Source of the DNA: Holosporales bacterium
Lineage (GTDB): Bacteria; Pseudomonadota; Alphaproteobacteria; UBA3830; JAIRMZ01
Assembly (NCBI GenBank): GCA_031266655.1
Contig: JAISAP010000050.1
Location: 1-37,301, forward strand
Direction: 5' to 3'
DNA length: 37,301 nt
Within the stretch, counting starts at the first letter, position 1; each line of letters starts with the position of its first letter. The position numbers were made by a program, and so were the translations under genes. Of this stretch, positions 37,039 through 37,301 are shown one piece after another. The notes under the pieces were generated by a model. The model saw only the letters and a program-made list of their open reading frames with translations. It searched no databases and was not told where the DNA came from.

Positions 37039-37301
37039 ATGACGACCAGCCTCTCTCGAGAAGAGCTCTGTGCCGTCATGGAGCGCGTCCAGGTTGCAGC
37101 TCTGGTGATGTCCGGAAGAACGGGGAGTGTTTTTCTGCATGGTCTTTTTGATCAGCACGAAGAGGTTGCCACCGCACCGTTACCCTGGGTCTACGATTTT
37201 TATTCACACGATAACGCAGTACTATCTCCTGAGACCTATCTAGATCTCGTCGTCCAGAATGTCTGGAGCCTTTTTGATCTAAAAGAATATTTCACTCTGG
37301 A
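37039..37301 (+). CDS. Unknown protein, N-terminal part (cut by window end)
   Basis: Open frame from ATG 37039 to the window end, at least 87 codons, starting MTTSLSREELCAVMERVQVA. GGGGAGG lies eight bases before this ATG, which decides the start; an in-frame ATG at 37015 is a weaker alternative. No signal peptide; the visible part is slightly acidic with aromatic residues (PWVYDFYSHD, NVWSLFDLKEYF). I do not recognise the family. It is divergent from rpoB. Confidence 0.6.
   Translation, partial: MTTSLSREELCAVMERVQVAALVMSGRTGSVFLHGLFDQHEEVATAPLPWVYDFYSHDNAVLSPETYLDLVVQNVWSLFDLKEYFTL

Overview
The window carries the str, S10, spc and alpha ribosomal-protein/RNA-polymerase gene cluster of an alphaproteobacterium, almost all on the minus strand. 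Reading with transcription (high to low coordinates) the order is rpoB, rpoC, then a plus-strand insertion (a glycosyltransferase and a BspA-type leucine-rich-repeat surface protein), then rpsL, rpsG, fusA, tuf, rpsJ, rplC, rplD, rplW, rplB, rpsS, rplV, rpsC, rplP, rpmC, rpsQ, rplN, rplX, rplE, rpsN, rpsH, rplF, rplR, rpsE, rpmD, rplO, secY, adk, rpsM, rpsK, rpoA, rplQ. adk between secY and rpsM and the GWPPEN ending of RpoA fit Alphaproteobacteria. The secreted repeat protein, the decayed foreign gene and the many duplications suggest a host-associated lineage (something like Holosporales is a guess); the genus cannot be fixed from this sequence.

Most neighbouring genes overlap or are separated by 0-30 bases. 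The exceptions are the striking part of this window. The long spacers rpoB-rpoC (about 1.15 kb), rplD-rplW (about 1.7 kb) and rplE-rpsN (about 0.6 kb) consist of tandem, diverged copies of that very gene junction: each unit begins with a copy of the downstream gene's start and ends with a copy of the upstream gene's end. The reading frames, coupled stop/start overlaps and, for rpoC, Shine-Dalgarno sequences are largely retained, so each spacer is a chain of chimeric micro-ORFs. rplN-rplX (about 0.4 kb) looks like an older example and also contains a consensus-like promoter. The convergent LRR-gene/rpoC 3' junction shows the same behaviour in a recent form: about four copies of a 167-169 bp unit. 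A decayed rplQ fragment sits just after rplQ.

The left end (1 to about 1400) is a different array: about eight diverged units of roughly 190 bp, each with two hairpins. The stems differ between units but most retain pairing. Next to it (1640-2141) lies a broken serine hydrolase (beta-lactamase fold) that looks foreign, with a stop codon at the catalytic serine.

The right end (36127-37014) is non-coding between rpoB and a divergent unknown gene that runs off the window; rplK, rplA, rplJ and rplL are not in their usual place upstream of rpoB. Functionally the window supplies core translation (ribosomal proteins, EF-Tu, EF-G), transcription (RpoA, RpoB, RpoC), protein export (SecY) and adenylate kinase.
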